DNA from: Tautonia marina
Lineage (GTDB): Bacteria > Planctomycetota > Planctomycetia > Isosphaerales > Isosphaeraceae
Assembly: GCF_009177065.1 (NCBI RefSeq)
Contig: NZ_WEZF01000012.1
Coordinates: 62,001 to 126,000 of the forward strand
Direction of reading: 5' to 3'
DNA length: 64,000 nt
This document shows, piece after piece, positions 45,253 to 53,534 of the stretch. The translations under genes and the position numbers were made by a program. Numbering within the stretch: position 1 is the stretch's first letter; each line of letters begins with the position of its first letter. Under the pieces are notes generated by a model. The model was not told the origin of the DNA. It was given only the letters and a program-made list of their open reading frames with translations, and did no database searches.

Positions 45253-45651
45253 ATGGCTCGAAAAAGTACCAAGACGACCGAAGGCACCAACGGCACCGCC
45301 GCGGTCGATGTTCTGCCACCCGTTTCCGATCAGTCGGTCCGGGAACTGGCTCAGGTCTTCAAGCTAATGAGCGATGAGACTCGTCTGCGAATCTTGCTCT
45401 ACCTGGCACGCAGTGGGGAATTGCACGTCACCGATCTCTGCAACCGTCTCGGACAGAGCCAGCCGGCGGTCAGCCATCACCTTGCTCTGCTCCGTGTCTC
45501 TGGATTGATCGAGTCGCGCCGCGAAGGGAAGCACAATTTCTACAGCGTTCGTGCCGACCAGTTTGGCGAGTTGATGACTCAGCTCTTCTCCAACGCCGGT
45601 CGAATTCCGCGCAAGATCAAATTCCACCGTTTTCAATTGACGGTCGATTGA
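45253..45651 (+). CDS. ArsR-family winged-helix transcriptional regulator
   Basis: The 132-residue protein has a helix-turn-helix of the ArsR type: LAQVFKLMSDETRLRILLYL, HVTDLCNRLGQSQPAVSHHL as recognition region, and LRVSGLIESRREGKHNFYSV as wing. The metal-binding CVC motif of ArsR or SmtB is not present in the usual place, although a single Cys occurs in DLCNRLG, so it may respond to something other than a metal. The start ATG 45253 is preceded by a poor ribosome-binding site; a short Lys/Thr-rich tail precedes the domain. A 9-bp hairpin with T-rich loop follows. Target genes are not evident. Confidence 0.85.
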   Translation: MARKSTKTTEGTNGTAAVDVLPPVSDQSVRELAQVFKLMSDETRLRILLYLARSGELHVTDLCNRLGQSQPAVSHHLALLRVSGLIESRREGKHNFYSVRADQFGELMTQLFSNAGRIPRKIKFHRFQLTVD

Positions 45652-45681
45652 TTTCCCGACGAACCACTGAGGATGCGTATC

Positions 45682-45706
45682 CCGCCGGTTTTTTTGGAAC
45701 CGGCGG
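45682..45706 (+). terminator. Intrinsic terminator after the ArsR-type gene
   Basis: CCGCCGGTT (45682-45690) pairs with AACCGGCGG (45698-45706), a perfect 9-bp stem with a T-rich 7-base loop, followed by TTCGTCTTG. It lies 30 bases after the stop at 45651. Confidence 0.65.
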
Positions 45707-45923
45707 TTCGTCTTGACCCCATTTGCAACTCTTTGCAAAATCACGCCTCGTTCGAGTCTCGCCCGAATGGCTCGTGGTCGATCTGACGAGCTTTGGGCGG
45801 CCGTCCCGTGCTCGGATGCGCGGGGGCTCTCTGAGCAGCAGCGGGTGTGGTCGTGCCCCGATGTCGAGACACCTCGGCATCGCATCACCGGCCCCCCGGA
45901 CATTTGAGGAAGGAGCCGATCCG

Positions 45924-46661
45924 ATGCCGATTCAGACCCGTGCGGTTGTTCTTGCTGGTTTCGGTCTACTGGGACTGCTTGGCCTGACCGTCCATCCGAT
46001 CCTTGGTCAGCAACCCGACACTCAGGTCCAGCGCACTGCCGCCGACGCCGGCCAACCCGCCCGATCTGCGGCCGTCGCCATGGCTCCCGCCGTGATTGCC
46101 GGAATCGACATGGAACGGGTCATCAACGAGTATGACCGTTACAAGGAGTCGAGCGAGAAGTTCAAGGCCGAGGCCATGCAGAAGCAAAAGGAGCTTGAAC
46201 TGCTCCTCGCCGAGGCCAAGGGCTATGCCGAGAAGCGCGACTCCTTCGGCGTGGGCACGCCCGACTACCAGAAATTCAGTGACCTGCTCGCCGACACGCA
46301 GGCCAAGTTCGAGGCTCAGAAGCAGAAGATCGCCGCCGACTTCACCATCCGAGAGTCAAACGCAGTTGCCGAAATCTATAACGACATTCGTTATGTCGTG
46401 GACTTCATCGCCAAGAAACGCGGCGTGACCTTCGTCGTCCAGATCGGCTCCAACGACAAGATCAATGGTGAGAACCCCAACGATGTGATGGCCGCCGTCG
46501 CTCGGAATGTCGTTTGGAACGACCCCACGGCCGACATCACCGATCAGGTTGTCACCACGCTCAATGCGTACCACAAGCAACGGAAGGCACAAGGGCAGCA
46601 GGGTGGTGCTGCACCCGCCGCCGGAACCCCTGCAACCGCCCCCGCAGCCGGCGGCAACTGA
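45924..46661 (+). CDS. OmpH/Skp-like periplasmic chaperone
   Basis: The 245-residue protein has a signal peptide (residues 1-28, VVLAGFGLLGLLGLTVHPI) and an OmpH domain: IAGIDMERVINEYDRYKESS followed by a long helix with KAEAMQKQKELELLLAEAK, then a second helix and VVDFIAKKRGVTFVVQIG, the usual hairpin of Skp with a beta strand end. The C-terminal tail is Gly/Ala/Pro rich. It escorts outer-membrane proteins or lipoproteins in the periplasm. AAGGAGGAGG-type sequence (AGGAAGGAG) lies 8 bases before ATG 45924. It leads into lpxC-fabZ and lpxA, a neighbourhood typical of the outer-membrane assembly block. Confidence 0.88.
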   Translation: MPIQTRAVVLAGFGLLGLLGLTVHPILGQQPDTQVQRTAADAGQPARSAAVAMAPAVIAGIDMERVINEYDRYKESSEKFKAEAMQKQKELELLLAEAKGYAEKRDSFGVGTPDYQKFSDLLADTQAKFEAQKQKIAADFTIRESNAVAEIYNDIRYVVDFIAKKRGVTFVVQIGSNDKINGENPNDVMAAVARNVVWNDPTADITDQVVTTLNAYHKQRKAQGQQGGAAPAAGTPATAPAAGGN

Positions 46662-46832
46662 GACGGATCGATTGGGGTCGGGGCCGTTCTGATCTGCAAG
46701 GGTACCCGACCCTGTCTCTCTCCATCCGTTTACGAACATCCTGGACCGATCCGCACCGGTCGCCCCCTTCCTTCGCCCGGCGGTGCCGATCGAACCGACG
46801 GGCTCACCCGATCAAGGAAAGATCACGCCGGC

Positions 46833-48185
46833 ATGACCACGCGAGGATCGCGACCGCAGCGGACGATCGCCCGAGACGCCGAGGTCCGGGGCATCGGCTA
46901 TCTTCTCGGATCGGACGTCACCGTCCGGTTCCGACCCGCCGATGCCGATTCCGGCATCCAGTTCGTCCGGGTTGACCTTCCCGACCGGCCTTCCGTGCCG
47001 GCACTGGCAACCTACGTCGAGCCCCGGGAGCGTCGGACGGCCCTTCGACGCGGTGAGGCCGTGGTCGAGCTGGTCGAGCACGTCATGGCCGCGCTTGCCG
47101 GGCTCCAGATTGACAACTGCACGGTCGAGCTGGACGCACCTGAAACTCCGGGAATGGACGGGTCCTCTCTCGCCTTCGCCCGAGCTCTCGCCACTGCCGG
47201 TGCGATCGAGCAGGACCGCCCCCGACAGGTTCTGGTGATCGACCGCCCCGTCTCGGTTCGAGACGGCAAGGCATCGGTTGCCGCCTATCCGGGAGAACCC
47301 GATCGCCTCGTCCTTTCCTACCAGCTCGACTACGGCAACGGTTCGCCTATCCCCGCGCAGGCGTACTTCGCCGAACCGTCTCCCGAACGCTTCCTTCGCG
47401 AGATCGCTCCCGCCCGGACGTTCCTGCTCGCCGCCGAAGCCGAGGCCCTCCGCGCCTCTGGCATTGGCTCCCGAACAAGCGAGGCCGACCTCTTGATCTT
47501 CGGCTCCGATGGTCTGATCGGCAATTCCCTTCGGTTTCCAGACGAGTGTGCCCGCCACAAACTGCTCGATGTGATGGGCGATCTTGCTTTGATCGGCAAG
47601 GATCTGGTCGGCCATGTTGTGGCCCATCGCTCCGGTCACAGCCTGAACGTCGAACTTGCCCGGGCCTTGCTCGCCGCCGAAGAAGAATGCTCGGAACCGG
47701 AGTCGGCCTCTGAGTGCTGCGTGATCTCGACAACTCCGCCGGCAATGGACATCGGCGCAATCATGCGATTGATGCCCCACCGTTACCCGTTTCTCTTGCT
47801 CGATCGCGTTCTCTCGATCGATCCGGGCCGAACGCTCAAAGCGTTGAAGAATGTCACGTTCAATGAACCGTTTTTTCCCGGACACTGGCCTGACCGCCCA
47901 GTCATGCCAGGAGTCATGATCCTCGAAGCCTTGGCTCAGGCCGCAGGAATCCTCATTAGCCATCGGTTCGATCCCGACCGCCACATGGCCATGATCGCCT
48001 CGATCGACGACGTGAAAATTCGGAGGCAGGTGGTTCCCGGCGATCAACTCGTGCTGGAAATCGATCGGTTCCGGGCCCGATCCAAGATGGCCGAGGCTCA
48101 CGGCGTCGCCCGCATCGGTGACCAGATTGCCGCCGAGGCTCGTCTGCGATTCGCCGTGCTGCCAACCGATCAGGTTGCAGCCTGA
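46833..48185 (+). CDS. LpxC-FabZ bifunctional protein (UDP-acyl-GlcNAc deacetylase + hydroxyacyl-ACP dehydratase)
   Basis: The 450-residue protein fuses two enzymes. Residues 1-295 are LpxC, the zinc deacetylase that commits to lipid A, with the zinc His in VELVEHVMAAL, RHKLLDVMGDLAL (His and Asp ligands) and SGHSLN (catalytic His). Residues about 305-450 are FabZ, the 3-hydroxyacyl-ACP dehydratase, with IMRLMPHRYPFLLLDRV (active His) and PVMPGVMILEALAQAAG (active Glu). Fusion of LpxC with FabZ is known in Bacteroidota and occurs in planctomycetes. It should supply lipid A and fatty acid synthesis together. ATG 46833 has no strong site; it follows the OmpH gene by 170 bases and precedes lpxA. 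Confidence 0.93.
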   Translation: MTTRGSRPQRTIARDAEVRGIGYLLGSDVTVRFRPADADSGIQFVRVDLPDRPSVPALATYVEPRERRTALRRGEAVVELVEHVMAALAGLQIDNCTVELDAPETPGMDGSSLAFARALATAGAIEQDRPRQVLVIDRPVSVRDGKASVAAYPGEPDRLVLSYQLDYGNGSPIPAQAYFAEPSPERFLREIAPARTFLLAAEAEALRASGIGSRTSEADLLIFGSDGLIGNSLRFPDECARHKLLDVMGDLALIGKDLVGHVVAHRSGHSLNVELARALLAAEEECSEPESASECCVISTTPPAMDIGAIMRLMPHRYPFLLLDRVLSIDPGRTLKALKNVTFNEPFFPGHWPDRPVMPGVMILEALAQAAGILISHRFDPDRHMAMIASIDDVKIRRQVVPGDQLVLEIDRFRARSKMAEAHGVARIGDQIAAEARLRFAVLPTDQVAA

Positions 48186-48301
48186 TCCGATCCATCGACG
48201 ATCTCTGACCGGGCTGGTCCGCGACGCGAGGCATGGCTCCATGCTCGCCGCGCGGGCCTTGCCCCCTCGACCGGCAATGCGTTCCAGGGAGGGGAATGCT
48301 C

Positions 48302-49138
48302 ATGGCGATTCGAATCGCCGACACGGCAACCGTCGATCCCGGCGCCGAACTGGCCGACGACGTCGAGATCGGACCGTACTGTGTCGTTGGTCCCGACGTG
48401 CGGCTAGGCTCGGGGACCCACCTGATCGCCCACGTCTGCCTGTTCGGTTCCGTCCAGATGGGCGATCGCAACCGGATTGGCCCCTTCTCGGTCATTGGAA
48501 CCGTCCCTCCGCCCGGTAGACCGCTCGGCCGGGTCGTGATCGGCGAGGAGAACACAATCCGCGAAGGGGCCTCGATCGAGGCCGGCACCGGTTCAGGAAC
48601 TCGGATCGGCAGCCGCAACCAGCTCGGACCTCACGTGGCCATCTCCGGAGACGCCTGGATCGAAGACGACGTGATGCTGGGCGCCGGGGTTCGCCTGGGC
48701 CTGATGGCCGGAATCGAGTCCTTCGCTCAGCTCACCGCTGGCGTCGATGTTCACCCTGCCGCCACGGTTGGGGAACATGCCTTCGCAGGCGGGCCGGCCA
48801 GAATTTTCCGAGACATCCCCCGCTATCTGCTCGTCGACGGATCGTCTTCGAAGGTGCGATCCATCAACCTGATCGGCCTGAAGCGCCGGGGTTTTTCCCG
48901 ACCCTCGATTCGGTCGCTGCGCGAAGCGCACCGCCTGATCTATCGTGCCGGTCTCGACCTGAACGCAGCGGCCAACCGATTGGTGGATCTTGGTCACATG
49001 ACTCATGAAGTGATCCGCCTCCTCGAATCGCTGCACGCCCAACAATCCGGCCGGCATGGCCGGGCCCGAGAGGCACTTCGACGATTCCCGGACGCCGTCG
49101 GAGCGGTAATCGGACGCGGCGAAGGTTCCATCGGTTAA
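48302..49138 (+). CDS. lpxA: Acyl-ACP--UDP-N-acetylglucosamine O-acyltransferase LpxA
   Basis: The 278-residue protein is a left-handed beta-helix acyltransferase: hexapeptide repeats run from ADTATVDPGAELADDVEIGP through GTHLIAHVCLFGSVQMGDRN to HPAATVGEHAFAGGPAR, and the C-terminal helical part contains RSINLIGLKRRGFSR and LREAHRLIYRAG, which are hallmarks of LpxA. It adds the first acyl chain to UDP-GlcNAc in lipid A synthesis. ATG 48302 is preferred because GGAGGGG lies 7 bases upstream; ATG 48296 is possible. The usual catalytic His (in HxxIG-type HPAATVG or HVAI) is plausible at PHVAISGDA. It sits between lpxC-fabZ and the Gfo/Idh gene. Confidence 0.9.
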   Translation: MAIRIADTATVDPGAELADDVEIGPYCVVGPDVRLGSGTHLIAHVCLFGSVQMGDRNRIGPFSVIGTVPPPGRPLGRVVIGEENTIREGASIEAGTGSGTRIGSRNQLGPHVAISGDAWIEDDVMLGAGVRLGLMAGIESFAQLTAGVDVHPAATVGEHAFAGGPARIFRDIPRYLLVDGSSSKVRSINLIGLKRRGFSRPSIRSLREAHRLIYRAGLDLNAAANRLVDLGHMTHEVIRLLESLHAQQSGRHGRAREALRRFPDAVGAVIGRGEGSIG

Positions 49139-49193
49139 CTCATCGCAATGCCACGCGACGAATCGCCCGGATGGCTTGAAGAAGGAGCGGAAG

Positions 49194-50345
49194 GTGACGA
49201 CCAGGGATCGGTTGCGGGTCGCTGTTGTGGGAGTGGGGCATCTTGGCAGGCACCATGCCCGGATCCTCGCGGGGATCGACGGGGTGGAACTCGTCGGAGT
49301 GGCCGATGTTCGGACGGATCAGGCACTCGCCGTCGCCGGACCGCTTGGTGCGTCAGCCTTCGATGATTACCGAGAACTCCTGGACCGCGTCGACGCCGTT
49401 TCGGTCGCCGTGCCAACAACACTCCACCACGAAGTCGCGGGCGCCTTCCTTTCCCGAGGCATTCACGCGCTGGTCGAGAAACCGCTCGCAGGCACCGCCG
49501 CCGAAGGTCGAGAGCTGGTGGAACTGGCCCGAAACTCCGGTGCAATTCTGGCCGTCGGCCATATCGAACGCTTCAATCCCATCTGGGAAGTCACCCTCGA
49601 CCGCTGCCCTCGGCCTCGCTACCTCGACGCCGAACGCCTGGGCATTTATACCTTCCGATCGACCGACGTCGGCGCCGTGCTCGATCTGATGATCCACGAC
49701 ATCGACCTCATTCTCTCGCTCGTCAAGGCTCCGGTCGTGGCGGTCTCGGCCCTGGGCACTCCCGTCTTCGGGGGTCATGAAGACCTGGCCCAGGCCCGAC
49801 TCGAATTTGAGGACGGCTGCATCGCCGACATCTCCGCCAGCCGAGCCAGCTATCAGGCCTCTCGTCGGATGAGGCTCTGGGGAGCCGAAGGCTACGCCTC
49901 GATCGATTTCGCCTCCCGACAGGCGACGCTCGTCCGTCCGTCCGAAGCCCTTCGTCGCGGTGAGATGAACCTCGAAGGCGTTGATCTCACCCGTCCCGAC
50001 GCCATCCGCGACCACCTGTTCGGCAACGTCTTGCAGGTCGAGCAAATCGCCCCCCCTGCCCCCGTCGACCAACTCACCGCCGAACTGACCGACTTCGTCC
50101 ACGCCGTTCGATTCGGTCACGCCCCCCGTGTTCCGGGGACCGAGGCCCTCGACGCCCTCCGCGTTGCCGAACTGGTCCTTCATGGGCTGCGTTCCTATCG
50201 ACTCGATGCGGGAACCGAGGTCCCAGGCGCCCCTCATCTTCGGAGTTCGTCCAGCGTGACCGCCGAACCCCGCTCTGCCCTCTCTGGTCCGAAACTCTGG
50301 AAACTCCGAACGCCTGGGAGCCCCTCCCGGTCCCCTCGGGTCTAA
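49194..50345 (+). CDS. Gfo/Idh/MocA-family oxidoreductase next to lpxA
   Basis: The 383-residue protein has an N-terminal NAD(P)-binding Rossmann fold (VAVVGVGHLGRHHARIL), HALVEKPLAGTAAEGRE with the conserved EKP, GHIERFNPIWE and DLMIHDIDLILSLV, with the catalytic His in the last. It is an NAD-dependent dehydrogenase acting on a sugar or sugar nucleotide. Such genes often lie in lpx operons; in organisms with 2,3-diamino sugars in lipid A (GnnA), the partner oxidises UDP-GlcNAc before transamination. No aminotransferase (GnnB) follows here, so that role is only a possibility. GTG 49194 is chosen because AAGGAG lies 6 bases upstream; a TTG at 49176 also opens the frame. Confidence 0.87.
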   Translation: MTTRDRLRVAVVGVGHLGRHHARILAGIDGVELVGVADVRTDQALAVAGPLGASAFDDYRELLDRVDAVSVAVPTTLHHEVAGAFLSRGIHALVEKPLAGTAAEGRELVELARNSGAILAVGHIERFNPIWEVTLDRCPRPRYLDAERLGIYTFRSTDVGAVLDLMIHDIDLILSLVKAPVVAVSALGTPVFGGHEDLAQARLEFEDGCIADISASRASYQASRRMRLWGAEGYASIDFASRQATLVRPSEALRRGEMNLEGVDLTRPDAIRDHLFGNVLQVEQIAPPAPVDQLTAELTDFVHAVRFGHAPRVPGTEALDALRVAELVLHGLRSYRLDAGTEVPGAPHLRSSSSVTAEPRSALSGPKLWKLRTPGSPSRSPRV

Positions 50346-50501
50346 CACCCCCAGCACGATCGATCTCCGCCCCGCGGTTCTTCACTCCCTCCGTCTGGCT
50401 TCACCTTGAAGCAATCGATCGTCCATCGGTATGATCTAGACCTTCAACGGCCGCGCTCCGGTGCGGCTCTGTTCGTTCTCCCTCCGATACGGACTCGACC
50501 C

Positions 50502-50747
50502 ATGGCCGCGCCAGAAAACGCCGACCGACCCGCTCCCGATCCTCGCCTGAAGGTTCTCAAGAAGTTCAAGGGCCGGTTCCTTCCCCGGGGCCCTCTGCGC
50601 GATCGGCACCGCGAACTGATGAAGCGCTGGGAGTCCGGCGACGATCATGGTGGGGTCACCTTCGAGGAACTCAAGTCCCTCCTCACCGACTGGCGGGCTG
50701 ACCAGGCCCTCCGCCGCAATCCCAAAGCGGCCAAGACCGAAGCCTGA
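50502..50747 (+). CDS. Small conserved-looking hypothetical protein
   Basis: The 81-residue protein is basic and highly charged (LKVLKKFKGRFLPRGPLRDR, HRELMKRWESGDDHGG, FEELKSLLTDWRADQAL). It has no membrane segment, signal or known motif; a compact helical fold is likely. ATG 50502 is preferred because the part of the frame upstream (to 50406) lies in leader sequence. It lies between the Gfo/Idh gene and ald on the same strand. I cannot assign a function. Confidence 0.55.
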   Translation: MAAPENADRPAPDPRLKVLKKFKGRFLPRGPLRDRHRELMKRWESGDDHGGVTFEELKSLLTDWRADQALRRNPKAAKTEA

Positions 50748-50874
50748 GCAACCCGGTTCTTCCACCTGATCGTTCGGCCGGGCGACCTCCCTCGCGCCCG
50801 GCTTGCGATCTTCCCCTGCGCTCTGGTCGAATAGGGGATCAATTCTTCGCCCGCGTCCCCATCGGAGCCGCACC

Positions 50875-51987
50875 ATGATCATCGGGGTGCCCCGAGAGAT
50901 CAAGGAAGACGAATACCGCGTTGGTCTGTTGCCCGTCGGAGCCGAGGAACTCACGGCCGCCGGTCACTCGGTCCTGATCGAGGCCGGGGCCGGGCTGGGC
51001 AGTGGGTTACTCGACTCCTTCTATGAATCCGTTGGCGCGACCATCGTCTCCGACGCTCACGAGATCTGGTCTCGTTCTGACCTCGTCATAAAGGTCAAGG
51101 AGCCTCAACCCGCCGAATGGCCGAAGATGCGATCCGGTCAGGTCGTTTTCACCTACTTCCACTTCGCGGCCGACGAGGCTCTGACTCGCGCCGTCATTGA
51201 CAGCGGCATCACGGCCATCGCTTACGAAACCATCGCCGATGCCCGAGGACATCTCCCCTTGCTCACCCCCATGAGCGAGGTGGCCGGCCGCATGAGCATC
51301 CAGCAAGGGGCCAAGTTCCTCGAACGCCCGCAGGAAGGCCGAGGGATTCTTCTCGCCGGAGTGCCCGGCGTCGCTCCGGCGGAAGTCGCGGTTCTCGGTG
51401 GAGGCATCGTCGGCTCCAACGCCGCGAAGGTTGCCGCAGGCCTTGGGGCGAATGTCCGTATCCTCGACATCAACCTCGACCGGCTTCGGTATCTCGACGA
51501 TATCATGCCCCCCAACGTCACCACCCTCTACTCCGACCGCCACACCATCCGAGAATCGATCGAGCGGGCCGATCTGGTCATCGGCGCCATCCTCATTGCC
51601 GGAGCCCGGGCCCCCCGACTGGTCACCAGGGCCGATCTCGGACGCATGAAACCCGGCGCGGTCGTCGTCGATGTCGCGATCGACCAGGGTGGCTGCTTCG
51701 AAACAAGCCGACCCACCACCCACCGCCACCCGACCTACGTCGTCGATGACGTGGTCCACTACTGCGTGACCAACATGCCTGGCGCCGTTGGCCGGACGAG
51801 CACCTACGCCCTTTGCAACGTCACTCTGCCCTATGCCTTGAAGCTCGCAACCCAGGGTTGGCGAACCGTTGCCGAGCAAACCCCCGGCATTGCCCAGGGG
51901 ATCAACATCGTCGCGGGCCAGGTCACCAACCGCGCCGTGGCGGAAACCTTCGGCCTTCCGTTCACCCCCTGGGCCCAGACTGCCTGA
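50875..51987 (+). CDS. ald: Alanine dehydrogenase
   Basis: The 370-residue cytosolic NAD-dependent enzyme interconverts L-alanine and pyruvate plus ammonia. Characteristic stretches are IIGVPREIKEDEYRVGLLP at the start, LVIKVKEPQPAEW with the catalytic Lys, TYFHFAADEALTRAV, VLGGGIVGSNAAKVAAGLGA for NAD, and VDVAIDQGGCFETSRPTTH with HPTYVVDDVVHYCVTNMPGA. Length equals the family norm. CGGAG lies 7 bases before ATG 50875. The next gene begins 47 bases after the stop, so the small acidic protein and mtnA may share its transcript. Confidence 0.95.
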   Translation: MIIGVPREIKEDEYRVGLLPVGAEELTAAGHSVLIEAGAGLGSGLLDSFYESVGATIVSDAHEIWSRSDLVIKVKEPQPAEWPKMRSGQVVFTYFHFAADEALTRAVIDSGITAIAYETIADARGHLPLLTPMSEVAGRMSIQQGAKFLERPQEGRGILLAGVPGVAPAEVAVLGGGIVGSNAAKVAAGLGANVRILDINLDRLRYLDDIMPPNVTTLYSDRHTIRESIERADLVIGAILIAGARAPRLVTRADLGRMKPGAVVVDVAIDQGGCFETSRPTTHRHPTYVVDDVVHYCVTNMPGAVGRTSTYALCNVTLPYALKLATQGWRTVAEQTPGIAQGINIVAGQVTNRAVAETFGLPFTPWAQTA

Positions 51988-52034
51988 CCCGATTCCCTCC
52001 TCTCTCTCCCCGAGATCCTTTCCGGAGCCCTACC

Positions 52035-52325
52035 ATGGACAACGGTCACGAACACGACGCCGAACACGAAGAAATCGACGCCACCGAACTTCTCAGCGAA
52101 CTCGGGGCCGATGCCCGAACGCAGATTTTCCTCTCGATGCGTCAGCAGAACCTCGAACTCCTCGAAATCGCCGCTCGGGTGGCCGGCTACGCCGGTGAGC
52201 ATGGCCCCCTGAAGGGCGACGAGTCGGAAAAGGCAATGCGGACCATCTGGAAACTCTACTCCGAATTCTACTCCTGGATCGACCCCGAAGAGATCGAGGA
52301 AGACGACGAGGAAGACGACGAATGA
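52035..52325 (+). CDS. Acidic small protein coupled to mtnA
   Basis: I do not recognise this 96-residue protein. It begins with an acidic, His-containing stretch (DNGHEHDAEHEEIDATE), then has a helical core (LGADARTQIFLSMRQQNLELLEIAARVAGYAG, quoted in parts) and ends in a very acidic tail (PEEIEEDDEEDDE). CGGAG lies 7 bases before ATG 52035, and the last bases overlap the mtnA start as ATGA (52322-52325), so translation of the two is coupled. A metal-binding or chaperone-like role is possible from composition only. Confidence 0.7.
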   Translation: MDNGHEHDAEHEEIDATELLSELGADARTQIFLSMRQQNLELLEIAARVAGYAGEHGPLKGDESEKAMRTIWKLYSEFYSWIDPEEIEEDDEEDDE

Positions 52326-53413
52326 CCGTCGATTCCAGCGATAACGACCTCAGCCCGACGATCGAAACCGTCGGCTGGGTCGGTTCGGCCCAGAACGGGT
52401 GCGTTCGTCTGATTGACCAGACCCTCCTGCCCGGGATGTTCACCCGAATCGACTGTCAGACGGTCGATCAGGTCTGGGAAGCGATCAAGATGCTTCGGGT
52501 CCGCGGCGCTCCTGCCATTGGCATCGCCGCGGCCTTTGGTGCCCTCTTGGGCGCTCGCAGCCAGGGGACCGAATCCATCGAGTCGGTCCGCTCTGCCCTC
52601 CATGACGCCACCGCCCACTTGCGGACCAGCCGCCCCACGGCAGTGAATCTGTTCTGGGCACTCGACCGCATGGACCGCACCGTTGAGGCCGAAGCCTCTC
52701 GTCTCTCCGATCCCAGTGCTCTACTGGAGCGATTGCTCACGGAAGCCCGAGCGATCCAGGATGAAGATCGAGCCATGTGCCGATCCATCGGCCGCTTCGG
52801 TGCCGAGCTTCTGAAACCGGGCCAGGGGGTGCTTACCCACTGCAACGCCGGCGGCCTGGCCACGGCCGACTATGGAACCGCCCTGGCCGTGATCTTTTCC
52901 GCCGCCGAACAGGGCAAGTCGGTTCATGTCTTTGCTGATGAAACCCGGCCACTGCTTCAAGGGGCTCGTCTGACCGCCTGGGAACTCCAGCGCCGTGGAA
53001 TTCCCGTCACCTTGATCTGCGACAACATGGCCGCTCAGGTCATGAAGGAAGGACGAGTCCAGGCTGTCGTCGTCGGCGCCGATCGAATCGCCGCCAATGG
53101 CGATACCGCCAACAAGATCGGCACCTACTCCGTGGCACTGGCAGCCCGAGCCCACGACATCCCGTTCTACGTCGCGGCGCCGTCGAGCACCTTCGACCTG
53201 AGCCTGCCCGACGGTGCTTCCATTCCGATCGAGCAACGCGACCCGCGAGAGATTACCCACGGGTTCGGTTACGCAACGGCCCCCGAAGGCATCGAGGTTT
53301 ATAACCCTGCCTTCGATGTGACGCCGGCGACGTTGATCACTGCCTTGATCACCGAACGGGGTGTGATTCGCCCGGCCACTCGTGAAGCGATTCGAGACCT
53401 CATCGGCTCCTGA
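52322..53413 (+). CDS. mtnA: S-methyl-5-thioribose-1-phosphate isomerase MtnA
   Basis: The 363-residue enzyme opens 5-methylthioribose-1-phosphate to the ribulose form in the methionine salvage pathway. Family motifs are LIDQTLLPG, MLRVRGAPAIGIAAAFG, ILTHCNAGGLATADYGTAL-type with the catalytic Cys in THCNAGG, FADETRPLLQGARLTAWEL, and VVGADRIAANGDTANKIGTY with the catalytic Asp. The N-terminus overlaps the upstream acidic gene by 4 bases (ATGA). Other salvage genes are not visible in this window; the substrate may come from the purine-phosphorylase-like step elsewhere. Confidence 0.94.
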   Translation: MTVDSSDNDLSPTIETVGWVGSAQNGCVRLIDQTLLPGMFTRIDCQTVDQVWEAIKMLRVRGAPAIGIAAAFGALLGARSQGTESIESVRSALHDATAHLRTSRPTAVNLFWALDRMDRTVEAEASRLSDPSALLERLLTEARAIQDEDRAMCRSIGRFGAELLKPGQGVLTHCNAGGLATADYGTALAVIFSAAEQGKSVHVFADETRPLLQGARLTAWELQRRGIPVTLICDNMAAQVMKEGRVQAVVVGADRIAANGDTANKIGTYSVALAARAHDIPFYVAAPSSTFDLSLPDGASIPIEQRDPREITHGFGYATAPEGIEVYNPAFDVTPATLITALITERGVIRPATREAIRDLIGS

Positions 53414-53534
53414 GGATTGGTTCTCACCGCAGCGAAGGCAACGGTGCCACAATCCCTGAGCCCACAAGGGCTTTGACTCCAGGCGACGTTCTGCTCCCCG
53501 TGAATTCCTCCGCACAGGGCCGTGGGATGCTTCA

